Shown here: piece after piece, positions 9,634-18,999 of the stretch
How the letters are laid out: each line of letters starts with the position of its first letter
How positions within the stretch are numbered: the stretch's first letter is position 1
Assembly: GCF_018982885.2 (NCBI RefSeq)
Contig: NZ_CP081848.1
Coordinates: 2,046,001 to 2,110,000 of the forward strand
Source of the DNA: Polymorphobacter megasporae
Lineage (GTDB): Bacteria; Pseudomonadota; Alphaproteobacteria; Sphingomonadales; Sphingomonadaceae
Reading direction: 5' to 3'
Length of the DNA stretch: 64,000 nucleotides
Program-made: the position numbers and the translations under genes
Notes under the pieces: model-generated
What the model was told of the DNA's origin: nothing
The model's database searches: none
The model's input: the letters and a program-made list of their open reading frames with translations, nothing else

Positions 9634-12600
9634 TCACGGCGCTGCTGGGCGCAGGCCGTAGAGCGCGTGGTGGGTCAGGATGAACAGCGTCGCATTGTCC
9701 TTGCCGCCGAAGACGAGCTGGAGCGGGCGGTCGGGGACGTCGATCCGCCCGACCTCGCGGCCGTCGCTGTCGTAGACGAACACCTGCCCGTTGGCGACGT
9801 AGACGCGCCCATTCTTGCCCGCGACGACGCTCTCGCCGCCCCGGTCAGCGAAGGGGCGGAGGTTGGTCACGACCCCGTTTTGCCCCACCGTGCCGCTATA
9901 GGTCCGGTCCTCCGACCCGTTCGTGAAGAAGACGCGGGCGCCTGGCTCAGCGGCGACGAAGCCGTAAGTGTCGAGCGAATCCGAGAAGCGCCAGCCGCGG
10001 AAATCGTCAGGCCCCTGACGGATCGCGCGATACGCCGGGAGCATCAGGCTGCCATCGGGCGAGACGTAGTGGCGCAGCTTGGCCACGGCCATGTCGCGCG
10101 TGAACATCGCGGCGAGCGTCGGGAAGCGCAGGGTTTGCGGGTCGATCTGGTCCTTGAACTCGCCGTTGGTCCACGTGTTGACCGGGAGCAGCGTTCGCGT
10201 CCCCGCCGGAACGGTCGCGTCGCTCGCTGCAATGACCGTGATCGCCCCGTCCGGCCCGCCGGGCTTGAAGCTATAGACGCTCCCCGCGTGCCCGTCGGAC
10301 GACAGCACCAGCAGATCGCCCGAGCGCGCGACCGCGAGGTTGACCGGATCGAGCGAGCTCTGCTGGACGATCGTCAGCTTGCGCGCGTTCGACCAGCCGT
10401 AGATGCGCTGCTGACGGTGATCGACGAAGTAGAGCGTCCCGTCGGGCGCGGCGGCGGCTCCCGAGATCGAGTAGAAACCGTCGGCGAGCTTTTCGAGCTT
10501 CGCACCGGCAGGGTAGATCGACGGCTCCCCCGCGACCGGCGCGGCGGGGACGTCGAGCGTGGCGAACTCGCGCTCGCGCACCGCAAGGCCGTGGGTCAGG
10601 TCTTGGACCGCGTCGCTATACGGAAACTTGCTTGCGCGCAGGTAGGTCGCGCAGCCTTCGTCGTCGCACAGTCCGATCCCGCTCTCGGCGTTCACGTGGA
10701 CATTGCGGAAGCGGATGTTGGCGGAGTTGTAGAGCTTCACCGCGCTCGCGGCGGGCTTGACCGTCCGCGTGACGCGATACGCGTGGTAGTTCGCGACAAG
10801 GATGTCGTGTGAATCGTTAATCTCGAGCGACACCGTATCGGGGCCTTCGCCGGCCTCCTCCTCGGTCTGCGGCGCGAGCAACTCCCAATTGGCGACGCGG
10901 TCGAGGACGATCTCGGTGCGGACGTGGTGCTCGCTCGATAATTCGTAGACATGCCCCGGCGTCGTCGTGTCTGATACATACATCCCGGCCTGTGCGTAGG
11001 TGTTGGGCGACCAGATGTTCGAGAACGTCCCGCCGCCGCCGCGCGTCACCCACAGGCTCGGATATTGCGCGTCCCAGCGCTTCATCGGGTCGGGGTCGCC
11101 GCTGTGGTTGGCGTTGTACGGATCGACGCGCGTGCCGTCGGGCAGGTCAGTTCCGTGGCCGCCCTGGAACTTGACGTCCTCGACCAGCGACCCGGCGCCA
11201 GCGGTCCAGAGCAAGCCGGTGGCGCGCGGGTTGATCCCCCCGGTGGCGATACCGAGCCCCGAGACGATCGCAGTGCCGCCGTCGGCGGACGCGATCACCG
11301 CCTTTGGCGCGCCGACACCCTGATACGCCGGCGTCCGATCGGGCAGCACAATCTGGGTGAGGCTGGGGTGGAGGCCGATCAGCACGGTGTCGGGTTTGAG
11401 CCGCAGCGTGTCGCTGACGACATAGCGGCCCGCCGGGAAATATAGCACGCGGTGGCTGTCGATCGCGGCCTGGAGCGCAGCGGTGTCGTCGGTCGCATTG
11501 TCGCCCTTCGCGCCGAGCGTGCGAACGTTGGTCCACTCGCCGGTCGCCGGGAGCGAGGGCAGGGCGGACGGCGTAGAGGACGGCGGCGACGTCACTTTCT
11601 CGGCATTAATTACTGTCGTGATCTTCCCCATCTGGCCGAGTCCCGGCACCGCGAGGCCATGGTTGAACGCGGCGACACGATAGCTCGCGCCTTTCCCGAC
11701 TATGGTCTTGCCGCTGTCGCGGAAGCGCGCGAATACCGGGGTGGCGGTGGCGACGGCGTTCTCGAAGCCGATCTGGGTGTAGGCGCTCGCCACGTTCGAG
11801 ATGACGACACCGGCGCGGGCGACGCGGTCGAAGCGGACGTTCTTGCCCCACAGCCAGTCGTTATATCCGGCGTCGATGTCGATCCCGACGGGCACGTTGC
11901 GGATTGCGACATTGACCAAAGTCAGCCCCGCCTGATGCTCGCGGATTGCCGCGTCGCGCTGGCCGTCGAAGGTCGAATCGAGCAGGGTGAACTGCCACGC
12001 GGGGGAGGTGTTTTCGGTCAGGATGCCGTAGCGCCCGCCGCGGAAATGGAGATCGCTGGCGAGGTTGGCGACCTGATAGATGCCGGCGAGGCCCGACCCG
12101 AGATCGAAGTCGATGTGGCTGAGATAGGCGTGCTGCGCGGCGTGGAAGCGGATTGCAGTTGCCGCCGGATTGCCCTTGCCGATCGCGAAGTCGACGTTGC
12201 TGACGGCCGAGTAGAAGGTGCTCGGCGTCGCGTCGGCAATGTTAGGGTCGAACGGCACACTGCTCGGGGGCGGGAAGGCGACGTGCTTGACCTCGCCGCG
12301 GTGCGCTCCGGCGAAGAACAGCATGTTGGCGATTCCGTGCTGAAAGCCCGGCGTCCTGTCGCCGAGGACGATCATGGGCCGCGTCGCGCCGACGCCGAAT
12401 AAGCGGACGCCGGGCCACAGGAAGATCGTGCGGGTGATGCGGTACCGCCCCGATGGCACGAAGACGATCCCGCCGCCGCCCTTCGCTGCGGCGGTGTCGA
12501 TCGCGCTCTGAAGTGCCACTGCGTCATCGGTGCGCCCGTCACCGCGACCCGCAACGGTGACCGCGCGCGCATCGTCGGGGGCGGTCTGGAACACCGATGG

Positions 12601-12660
12601 CCCGGCGGCGGCCGCTGCCGGGACAGCGACGAGGGCGAGGACAAGCGCGGTCCTAATCAT
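9634..12660 (-). CDS. Exported GH55-type double beta-helix protein fused to an SMP-30/gluconolactonase-like propeller (copy 1)
   Basis: 1008 residues with signal peptide (MIRTALVLALVAVPAAAAA). Two pectate-lyase-3 type beta-helix domains, starting near residues 30 (GRGDGRTDDAVALQSAID) and 380 (GAKGDNATDDTAALQAAI), are arranged as in GH55 exo-beta-1,3-glucanases. The segment SSEHHVRTEIVLD...PQTEEE (QTE at 598-600) matches the GH55 region that holds the catalytic Glu. Residues about 715-1008 look like an SMP-30/gluconolactonase propeller (PDGTLYFVDHRQQRIYGW; ending GGKDNATLFILTHHALY). The canonical EGP and PDG metal-site motifs of lactonases are not seen, so lactonase activity is doubtful. Close paralogue of 15796-18816; a terminator separates it from the upstream receptor gene. 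Confidence 0.8.
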   Translation of the reverse strand: MIRTALVLALVAVPAAAAAGPSVFQTAPDDARAVTVAGRGDGRTDDAVALQSAIDTAAAKGGGGIVFVPSGRYRITRTIFLWPGVRLFGVGATRPMIVLGDRTPGFQHGIANMLFFAGAHRGEVKHVAFPPPSSVPFDPNIADATPSTFYSAVSNVDFAIGKGNPAATAIRFHAAQHAYLSHIDFDLGSGLAGIYQVANLASDLHFRGGRYGILTENTSPAWQFTLLDSTFDGQRDAAIREHQAGLTLVNVAIRNVPVGIDIDAGYNDWLWGKNVRFDRVARAGVVISNVASAYTQIGFENAVATATPVFARFRDSGKTIVGKGASYRVAAFNHGLAVPGLGQMGKITTVINAEKVTSPPSSTPSALPSLPATGEWTNVRTLGAKGDNATDDTAALQAAIDSHRVLYFPAGRYVVSDTLRLKPDTVLIGLHPSLTQIVLPDRTPAYQGVGAPKAVIASADGGTAIVSGLGIATGGINPRATGLLWTAGAGSLVEDVKFQGGHGTDLPDGTRVDPYNANHSGDPDPMKRWDAQYPSLWVTRGGGGTFSNIWSPNTYAQAGMYVSDTTTPGHVYELSSEHHVRTEIVLDRVANWELLAPQTEEEAGEGPDTVSLEINDSHDILVANYHAYRVTRTVKPAASAVKLYNSANIRFRNVHVNAESGIGLCDDEGCATYLRASKFPYSDAVQDLTHGLAVREREFATLDVPAAPVAGEPSIYPAGAKLEKLADGFYSISGAAAAPDGTLYFVDHRQQRIYGWSNARKLTIVQQSSLDPVNLAVARSGDLLVLSSDGHAGSVYSFKPGGPDGAITVIAASDATVPAGTRTLLPVNTWTNGEFKDQIDPQTLRFPTLAAMFTRDMAVAKLRHYVSPDGSLMLPAYRAIRQGPDDFRGWRFSDSLDTYGFVAAEPGARVFFTNGSEDRTYSGTVGQNGVVTNLRPFADRGGESVVAGKNGRVYVANGQVFVYDSDGREVGRIDVPDRPLQLVFGGKDNATLFILTHHALYGLRPAAP

Positions 12661-12688
12661 GCGGGACGTTCCTCATGCGACGGCGGAC

Positions 12689-12719
12689 AAAAAGGCGTCC
12701 CGGCCTTGCGGCCGGGACG
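12689..12719 (-). terminator. Rho-independent terminator after the TonB-dependent receptor gene
   Basis: Perfect ten-base stem (12696-12705 pairs with 12710-12719) with a four-base TTGC loop, followed on the minus strand by CC and five T residues. It lies about 55 bases after the receptor stop codon and about 30 bases before the start of beta-helix copy 1, so it would reduce or stop read-through into that gene. Confidence 0.8.
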
Positions 12720-12772
12720 GAGTCTTCAGGGGTGACGATAGCGGATATTCGGCGCGATGCCGCGGTCTCCGG

Positions 12773-15772
12773 TCAGAAGTTGTAGCGGACGCCGACACGG
12801 AACAGCCGCCCGAGCGTGTCGTAGAGCGCCTGGTTGATGTCGATGCCGGTGTTGGTCTGCGGCGACGGCGTCGGGTCGCGGTCGAGCACGTTGTCGATCT
12901 TGAAGTAAGCGGTGAACTTCTTGGTCAGATTATACGATCCGCCCACGTCGAGATAGAAAGCGCCGGGCATGAAATTGCTGTCGATCGTCGGGTGCTGCGT
13001 GTTCTGCAGCGCAGTCCGGCCGACCGGGCAGGTGCCCGCGCTGCACACGACATACTCCTGCGCGTAGACGCCGTCGCTGAACCAGCGCTGCTGGAGGTTG
13101 AAGCTGAAGCGGTCGGTGCTCCAGCCTTCGGTCAGCAGCACCTTCCATGACGGCGTGTTGCCGGCGTTGACCCCCGCGCTCTGGATCGGGATCGTCCCGG
13201 GCACGCCCGGATCGGTGATGAAGTTCTTCACGTTGGTCGCCAGCCCGCGCAGGACGAAGTCGCCCGGCACGCCGATTTTGTCGGCGTGGAACTGGTAGCT
13301 CGCCTCGATGTCGAAGCCGTCGGTAAAGATCGAGGCGAGGTTGAAGGCCTGAAGATTGACGAACGGAGTGCCGCTCGTCGGCGCGAGGTTGAAGGCGCCG
13401 CACAGCGAGGTGATACCGCTGTAGCAGAGGTTGACCTCCTGCTGTGCGCCGAGGGTCGAGATGACGCCGTTGACCTTGATCCTGTAGTAATCGAACGATG
13501 CGCTGAACCCCGGCAGCCAGCTTGGCCGCGACAGCACGATGCCCGCGGTCGTGTTACGCGCGATTTCTGGCTTGAGCGCGGTATTGCCGATCGCGTTCTG
13601 CAGGACCGTTAGCGTCGCGGGGACGCCGGCGGGGCGGTTGGGGTCGGGGTTGGTGAAGTTCGGCAGCGTCGTCGTGATCGGGGCGGCGAACAGTTCCGAC
13701 AGGTTCGGCGCGCGGACGTCGCGCGAGGTGACTGCGCGCAGGCGGATGCCCTCGATCGGCGTGTCCCACGTCCCGCCGACCTTCCACGTATAGACCGTTC
13801 CGGAGGTGCTGTAGTTCGTCACGCGACCGGCGACGTCGAGGTTGGCGCTGCCGAGCTTGTCCGACTTGAGGAACGGCAAATTGACCTCAACGAAGCCCTC
13901 GGCGACGTGATAGCTGCCGGTGCCGTTGTGGTAATTGCCGGCATACCAGTTGGCACCGTTGGTCGAGAGCAACGGATCGGCGGGGTAATTGGCGCTATAC
14001 TGGCTCTGCGGAGCGACGCCGTTGCCGTAGGGATCGCCGACGACCTTGTAGTACTCGTTACGATACTCGGCACCGGCAGCGATCGAGACCGGACCTGCCC
14101 AGAGGTTGAGCGGGGAGCCGCTGAAGCTGAAGCTTGCCGCGTCCTGTGTCTGGCGCGTGTGCTGGAACGGTCCCTTGCCCGGCTCGATATATTGGAGCGC
14201 GGCGGTGCTCGGAGCCGTACCCCCGATGATGTCGATCGGGACGCAGCCGTTCGCCCGTGCGATTGGATCGGCGCAGACGATCTGGCCGTTGAGCGTGATC
14301 GCCTGGATCGCGGCGTTGTAGCGGGGTGTCAGCGTGATGTTCTTGACATTGATGTCGGTGATGTTCTCGCCGTGCTCGTACGAGGCGTCGTAGGTCCAGC
14401 TCGTGCCAAAGACCTGCACCTTGCCGTCGGCACCGATCACGCCGCGATACTGCTTGCGCGTCGGATAAACGGTGATGTTCTTCGGTAGTTCGCCGTTGCT
14501 GGTGCCGAACTGGAACTGCGTGATCCCTGCGGTCGCGCACGCCGCCAGGATCGACGCGGGAACGAAGGGGTTCGAACATTGCAGCGTCAGCCCCGACTTG
14601 GTCGCGCCGGGGTTGGGCTGGTTCATCGTGTCGACCTGCGCGACGTTGACCGTCGCATAGACCTCGTTGTCGGGGTCGAGGTCGAAGCCGACGCGGCCAT
14701 AGCCATTGTACCGGTCGAGCCGCGACTGGAGCGTCGTACCGATGCCGACGTTGCCCGACAGGTCGCCGCCGACGCAGAAGCCGCCCGAGGTGTAGCAGCC
14801 CGAAACGGGGCCGGTCTTGGACGGCACGCCACCCGAGCCGTAGTTGAAGGTGAAAGGCTTTCCGTTGACGTCGAACGCGGTGCCCTGCAGCGGCCCCGAA
14901 CTGATCAGGCCGAATTTGGTGTATTGATACGCCTGCGCGTGGTCGCGGACGAGATATTGCGGCGAGCCGTCGTTGGTGATCCCGCGATTGACGAAGGTCG
15001 TCGTGCGATACCACGTGCGGCCTGCCGCGAGCTGTTCGCCAAAGCCCCCCGCCGCGACGCCGTCCTCATGGTCGTACTCGCCGCTGACCTCGACATGGAG
15101 GCGATTGTCGAAGAACGAACGCCCGGCGGCGGCCTGAATCAGCCCCTGCTTGTTGTCGCCATAGGTCGTGATGCCGCCCTGGACGTTGGCCTTGAAGCCT
15201 TCGAAATGTTTGTCGGTGATGAAGTTGACGACGCCGCCGACCGCGTCCGATCCGTACGACGCCGATGCACCGCCGGTGACGACGTCGACGCGCTTGATCA
15301 GAAGCTGCGGGAACAGGCTGATGTCGGGGACCCCGGTGACGTTCGCGCCGACGACGCGCTGGCCGTCGAGCAGCGTCAGCGTGCGGATCGTGCCGAGGCC
15401 GCGCAGCGAGAACGAGCTCAGGCCCTGCTGGCCGCTCGATGTGCTGTTGGTCCCGGTGGTGACGCCGCTCGACCCCTGCAGCGAGGGCAATTGCGCGATC
15501 GTCGTGAAGATGTTCGGCTCGGCGTTGCGCGCGATTTCGGCCGCCCCGATGACTGTGGTCGGGGTCGGTGCGGTGAAGCCGCTGGTGGTGATGCGCGAGC
15601 CGGTGACGACGATATCGCCGGCGTTGGTCGTCGCGTCGTCGGGGGTCGCCGGAGCGACGGCGGCAGGCGCGGGTGCCTGCTGCGCCTGCGCCGGTAGCGC
15701 GAGACCGACCGCGAACGCCGCCCCCACCGATGCCAGCAGCCGCGCCCGATGTGCCGTGTGAAGTCCGCCCAT
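12773..15772 (-). CDS. TonB-dependent outer-membrane receptor
   Basis: 999 residues. A signal peptide ends at PAQAQ near residue 31, followed by a Pro/Ala-rich stretch and a TonB-box-like NAGDIVVTGSRI near residue 51. The plug domain contains the LRGLGTIRTLTLLDGQRV and RVDVVTGGASASYGSDAVGGVVNFIT segments. A long beta-barrel follows, ending in a terminal Phe (RVGVRYNF). Such receptors import oligosaccharides or chelates with energy from TonB. It starts 23 bases after the stop of beta-helix copy 2, with GGGAG before the ATG, and is followed by a terminator and beta-helix copy 1. That position makes a beta-glucan oligosaccharide its likely ligand, by inference. Confidence 0.95.
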   Translation of the reverse strand: MGGLHTAHRARLLASVGAAFAVGLALPAQAQQAPAPAAVAPATPDDATTNAGDIVVTGSRITTSGFTAPTPTTVIGAAEIARNAEPNIFTTIAQLPSLQGSSGVTTGTNSTSSGQQGLSSFSLRGLGTIRTLTLLDGQRVVGANVTGVPDISLFPQLLIKRVDVVTGGASASYGSDAVGGVVNFITDKHFEGFKANVQGGITTYGDNKQGLIQAAAGRSFFDNRLHVEVSGEYDHEDGVAAGGFGEQLAAGRTWYRTTTFVNRGITNDGSPQYLVRDHAQAYQYTKFGLISSGPLQGTAFDVNGKPFTFNYGSGGVPSKTGPVSGCYTSGGFCVGGDLSGNVGIGTTLQSRLDRYNGYGRVGFDLDPDNEVYATVNVAQVDTMNQPNPGATKSGLTLQCSNPFVPASILAACATAGITQFQFGTSNGELPKNITVYPTRKQYRGVIGADGKVQVFGTSWTYDASYEHGENITDINVKNITLTPRYNAAIQAITLNGQIVCADPIARANGCVPIDIIGGTAPSTAALQYIEPGKGPFQHTRQTQDAASFSFSGSPLNLWAGPVSIAAGAEYRNEYYKVVGDPYGNGVAPQSQYSANYPADPLLSTNGANWYAGNYHNGTGSYHVAEGFVEVNLPFLKSDKLGSANLDVAGRVTNYSTSGTVYTWKVGGTWDTPIEGIRLRAVTSRDVRAPNLSELFAAPITTTLPNFTNPDPNRPAGVPATLTVLQNAIGNTALKPEIARNTTAGIVLSRPSWLPGFSASFDYYRIKVNGVISTLGAQQEVNLCYSGITSLCGAFNLAPTSGTPFVNLQAFNLASIFTDGFDIEASYQFHADKIGVPGDFVLRGLATNVKNFITDPGVPGTIPIQSAGVNAGNTPSWKVLLTEGWSTDRFSFNLQQRWFSDGVYAQEYVVCSAGTCPVGRTALQNTQHPTIDSNFMPGAFYLDVGGSYNLTKKFTAYFKIDNVLDRDPTPSPQTNTGIDINQALYDTLGRLFRVGVRYNF

Positions 15773-15795
15773 TTTAGTCTCCCCGTTTGTTTTTG

Positions 15796-18700
15796 TTACA
15801 GTTGTGCCGCGTAGAGCGTGTGATGCGTCAGGATGAACAGCGTGCGCTTGTCCTGGCCGCCGAGCAGAAGCTGGAGCGGGCGTTCGGGCACGTCGATCCG
15901 GCCGAGCGGCTTGCCCGCGGCGTCGTAGGCGAACACCTGGCCGTTCGCGATGAACACCCGGCCCGCGCCGTCGGTCGTCACGCTCTCCCCGCCGCGATCG
16001 GCGAAGACCTTGAGGTCGGTGAGGGCACCGCCTTCGCCGACCGCGGCGGAATAGGTTCGCGCTTCGGATTCGTTGCTGACGAGGACGCGGTCACCGGTGC
16101 GCCTGCCGATCAAACCATAGGCATCGAGTGTGTCGGAGAAACGCCAACCGACGTGATCGGGGGAGCCTTGCTGCCAGACGCGGAAAGCGGGGAGGGCGAG
16201 GCTGCCGTCGGGCGAGCGATATTCCATCGGCTTGGCGGCCCCGGCATCGCGCGCGAACATCTCGGCGAGCGTGGTGAAATGGCCGGTCACCGGATCGAAC
16301 TGGTCGCGGAATTCGCCGTTGTTCCACCAGTTGACCGGGAGCAATGTCGTCGCCCCAGGCGCGGCGGGTGTCGCCGCGACGAGCGTCAGCTCCTGTTTCG
16401 GCGCGGCAGGATCGAAGCTGTAGACGGTGCCCTGAGGCCCGAACGATGACTGCACGAGCAGATGCCCCGACCGGTCGACCGCAAGGTTGACCGGATCGAG
16501 CGCATTATCGCGCACGACCTCGAGCCCGCGCGCGCTGGTCCAGCGGTAGATCCGCTGGAAGCGATGCTCGACGAAATAAAGCGCGCCGCTTGCGTCGATC
16601 GCTCCGCCCGAGATCGACCAGAAGCCGCTTTCGAGCTTCTTGACCGGGCCCACGCCGGTGAGGGTTGCCGGAACGACCGAAGCGGGGTCGGCGGGCACGT
16701 CGAGCGTGGCGAACTCACGCTCGCGCATCTCGAGGTGATGCGTCTTGTCCTCGATCGCGTTCTCGAACGGGAATTTGCTCGCGCGGGCATAGGTGCCGCA
16801 ACCGATGTCGTCGCATGTCGAGAAGCCGCTCTCGGCATTGATGTGGACGTTGCGGAAGCGGATGTCGCTCGAATTGAACAGTTTCACCGCGGTCACGGCG
16901 GGGTGGAAGGTGCGCGTGACACGGTAGGCGTGATAATTGGCGAGCAGGATGTTGTGCGAGTTGCGGATTTCGAACGAGACCGCGTCCATGCCCTCGGGGA
17001 CTTCCTGCTCGGTCTGCGGGGCGAGGAATTCCCAGTTCTCGACGCCGTCGAGGACGATCTCGTTGCGAACGTGGTGCTCGTTCGACAGCTCGTAGACGTG
17101 GCTCGGCGTCTTGGTGTTGGTCACGTAGAAACCCGCCGTCGCGAAGGTGTTCGGCGACCAGATCGCGGCGAAGGTGCCGCCGCCGCCGTCGGCGACCCAG
17201 ATGCTCGGATATTGCGCATCGAGGCGGTTATCCGCGACCGGATCGCCGCTGTGCGCGCTAAGTGTCCCGAGCGGCTTGCCGTCGGCGGTCGGGGTGCCGC
17301 CGCCGCCCATGATCTTGACGTCGTCGATCAGCGAATCGGCGCCCGCTTTCCACACGATCGCATTGGCGCGTGGGTTGACCCGCCCGGTGAACAGGCCGAG
17401 CCCCGAGACGATGTTGCGCCCGCCCGATGGCGCAGCGAGGATCGGCACTACGGTTCCGATCCCGGCGTGACCGGGGTCGTTGTCGGGAATGACGAGCTGG
17501 GTAATCGCCGGGTGGAGCCCGAGCAGGACGGTATCGGGGCGCAGGTTGAGCGTTCCGGTCACCATGTAGAAGCCCGTTGGAAAATACAGGACGCGGTGGC
17601 CGTCGATCGCGCGCTGGAGCGTGGCGGTGTCATCGGTGAGGCCGTCGCCCTTCACTCCGAGCGAGCGGACGTCGGTCCACTCGGCGACGGGCGGCAGCGC
17701 GCGGATTGCGGAGGTGCGTGGGGCGGGCAGCTTCGCCAGCGGGGTGATCGTGCTCGACGTCGCGGGTGCGCCGACCTGACCCAACCCCGGGACCGCGAAG
17801 CCGTGGCTGAAGCCGGCGACGCGGTAGGCTGGACCAGCCCCCGCCACCGTCCGCCCGCTTTCGCGGAAGCGCGCGAAGACCGGGGTGTTGCGCGCGACGG
17901 CATTGTCGAAACCGATTTGGGTGAACGGGCTCTGCTCGCTCGAAATGATCACGGCAGCGCGCGAGACATTCTCGAACCGCACGTCCTTGCCCCACAGCGA
18001 GTCACTATAGCCCTCGTCGATGTCGATCCCGACCGGCGTATCGCGGATGGCGACGTTGATCAGCGTCAGGTCGACTTCATGCTCGCGGATCGCGGCGTCG
18101 CGCTGGCCGTTGAAGCTCGAATCGATCAGCGTGAACTGCCACGCGGGCGACGTCTTTTCGCTGACGATGCCGTAGCGGCCGCCGTGAAAATGGATGTCCT
18201 CCATCTCGTTGCCGGCCTGATAGACGCCGGCAAAGCCCGAGCCGAGGCGGAAGTCCATGTGGCTGAGGAAGCCGTGCTGGGCGAGCCGGAACCGGATCGC
18301 CGCCGCGGCGGGATTGCCTTGGCCGAGCTCGATGTCGACGTTGCTCATCGCCGAATAAAAGGTGCCCGAATTGGCATCGCGGACGAGCTTGCCGGCGGGA
18401 ACGACATTGGGGACCGGCACCGGGATCTTGCCGACCTGATATTGGTCGCTCCCGGTGAAGACAATCATCATCGCAAGGCCCGACTGGAAGCCGGGGGTGT
18501 TGTCGCCGAGGAAAAGGACCGGGCGCGTCTTGCCGACCCCGAAGATGCGCACACCGGCGGGGACGAGCAGCGTGCGGCTCAGCCGGTAGCGGCCCGAGGG
18601 CAGGAAGACGATGCCGTGTCCAGTCTTGTCGGGCGCGGCGTCGAGCGCTGATTGCACGGCATCGGTGTCATCGGCGCGGCCATTGCCAACGCCGTGAACG

Positions 18701-18816
18701 GTGACCGCGCGCGGATCGGCGGGCATCGTGGCGAACGTCGATTTGGCAGACGCGGCCCCGGCGATCTGGGGCGAACCCAGAAGCACCGCTGTCATCGCCA
18801 ACCACGCTGCCTTCAT
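15796..18816 (-). CDS. Exported GH55-type double beta-helix protein fused to an SMP-30/gluconolactonase-like propeller (copy 2)
   Basis: 1006 residues, collinear with copy 1 over the full length. Signal peptide MKAAWLAMTAVLLGSPQIAGAAS; beta-helix modules start near residues 30 (GNGRADDTDAVQSALDAA) and 390 (GVKGDGLTDDTATLQRAID). QTE at 601-603 follows NEHHVRNEIVLDG, the GH55 catalytic region. The propeller covers about residues 715-1006 (ASGALYFVEHRFQRIYRW, ending GGQDKRTLFILTHHTLY). As in copy 1, the EGP and PDG metal ligands of gluconolactonases are not conserved. G-rich ribosome site before ATG 18816. First gene of the leftward unit, with the receptor 23 bases downstream, and divergent from gluconokinase. 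Probably secreted or periplasmic beta-1,3-glucan hydrolysis. Confidence 0.8.
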   Translation of the reverse strand: MKAAWLAMTAVLLGSPQIAGAASAKSTFATMPADPRAVTVHGVGNGRADDTDAVQSALDAAPDKTGHGIVFLPSGRYRLSRTLLVPAGVRIFGVGKTRPVLFLGDNTPGFQSGLAMMIVFTGSDQYQVGKIPVPVPNVVPAGKLVRDANSGTFYSAMSNVDIELGQGNPAAAAIRFRLAQHGFLSHMDFRLGSGFAGVYQAGNEMEDIHFHGGRYGIVSEKTSPAWQFTLIDSSFNGQRDAAIREHEVDLTLINVAIRDTPVGIDIDEGYSDSLWGKDVRFENVSRAAVIISSEQSPFTQIGFDNAVARNTPVFARFRESGRTVAGAGPAYRVAGFSHGFAVPGLGQVGAPATSSTITPLAKLPAPRTSAIRALPPVAEWTDVRSLGVKGDGLTDDTATLQRAIDGHRVLYFPTGFYMVTGTLNLRPDTVLLGLHPAITQLVIPDNDPGHAGIGTVVPILAAPSGGRNIVSGLGLFTGRVNPRANAIVWKAGADSLIDDVKIMGGGGTPTADGKPLGTLSAHSGDPVADNRLDAQYPSIWVADGGGGTFAAIWSPNTFATAGFYVTNTKTPSHVYELSNEHHVRNEIVLDGVENWEFLAPQTEQEVPEGMDAVSFEIRNSHNILLANYHAYRVTRTFHPAVTAVKLFNSSDIRFRNVHINAESGFSTCDDIGCGTYARASKFPFENAIEDKTHHLEMREREFATLDVPADPASVVPATLTGVGPVKKLESGFWSISGGAIDASGALYFVEHRFQRIYRWTSARGLEVVRDNALDPVNLAVDRSGHLLVQSSFGPQGTVYSFDPAAPKQELTLVAATPAAPGATTLLPVNWWNNGEFRDQFDPVTGHFTTLAEMFARDAGAAKPMEYRSPDGSLALPAFRVWQQGSPDHVGWRFSDTLDAYGLIGRRTGDRVLVSNESEARTYSAAVGEGGALTDLKVFADRGGESVTTDGAGRVFIANGQVFAYDAAGKPLGRIDVPERPLQLLLGGQDKRTLFILTHHTLYAAQL

Positions 18817-18879
18817 GCAATCCCCCCCGTCGCTGCCATCTTGCCGGAAAGCGTCGATCCGGCTCGATTAGGGAATAAT

Positions 18880-18990
18880 TCAACTATCGGCATCCGCGAC
18901 CAAGGTCGTAGTTCCCGTCGCGCTCGCCGCAGCCGATAGGCTCGCCCCGCTATGGGTGAGGTTGATCGACAGCGTCTGGCCGGAACCGGG
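18880..18990 (-). pseudogene. Possible relic of a protein C-terminus
   Basis: On the minus strand this stretch between two divergent genes reads as about 36 residues of ordinary, protein-like sequence (SGQTLSINLTHSGASLSAAA, then ATGTTTLVADADS) before a stop. No start, ribosome site or upstream body remains: the frame runs into the antisense of gluconokinase. It may be the remains of a lost secreted enzyme gene, or chance. No family recognised. Confidence 0.25.
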
Positions 18991-18999
18991 GGAAGCAGC

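Noticed and set aside
16462-18651. 729-codon open frame on the plus strand
   Set aside because: Antisense of beta-helix copy 2; Asp/Arg/Val-rich composition typical of shadow frames in GC-rich DNA, no domain.
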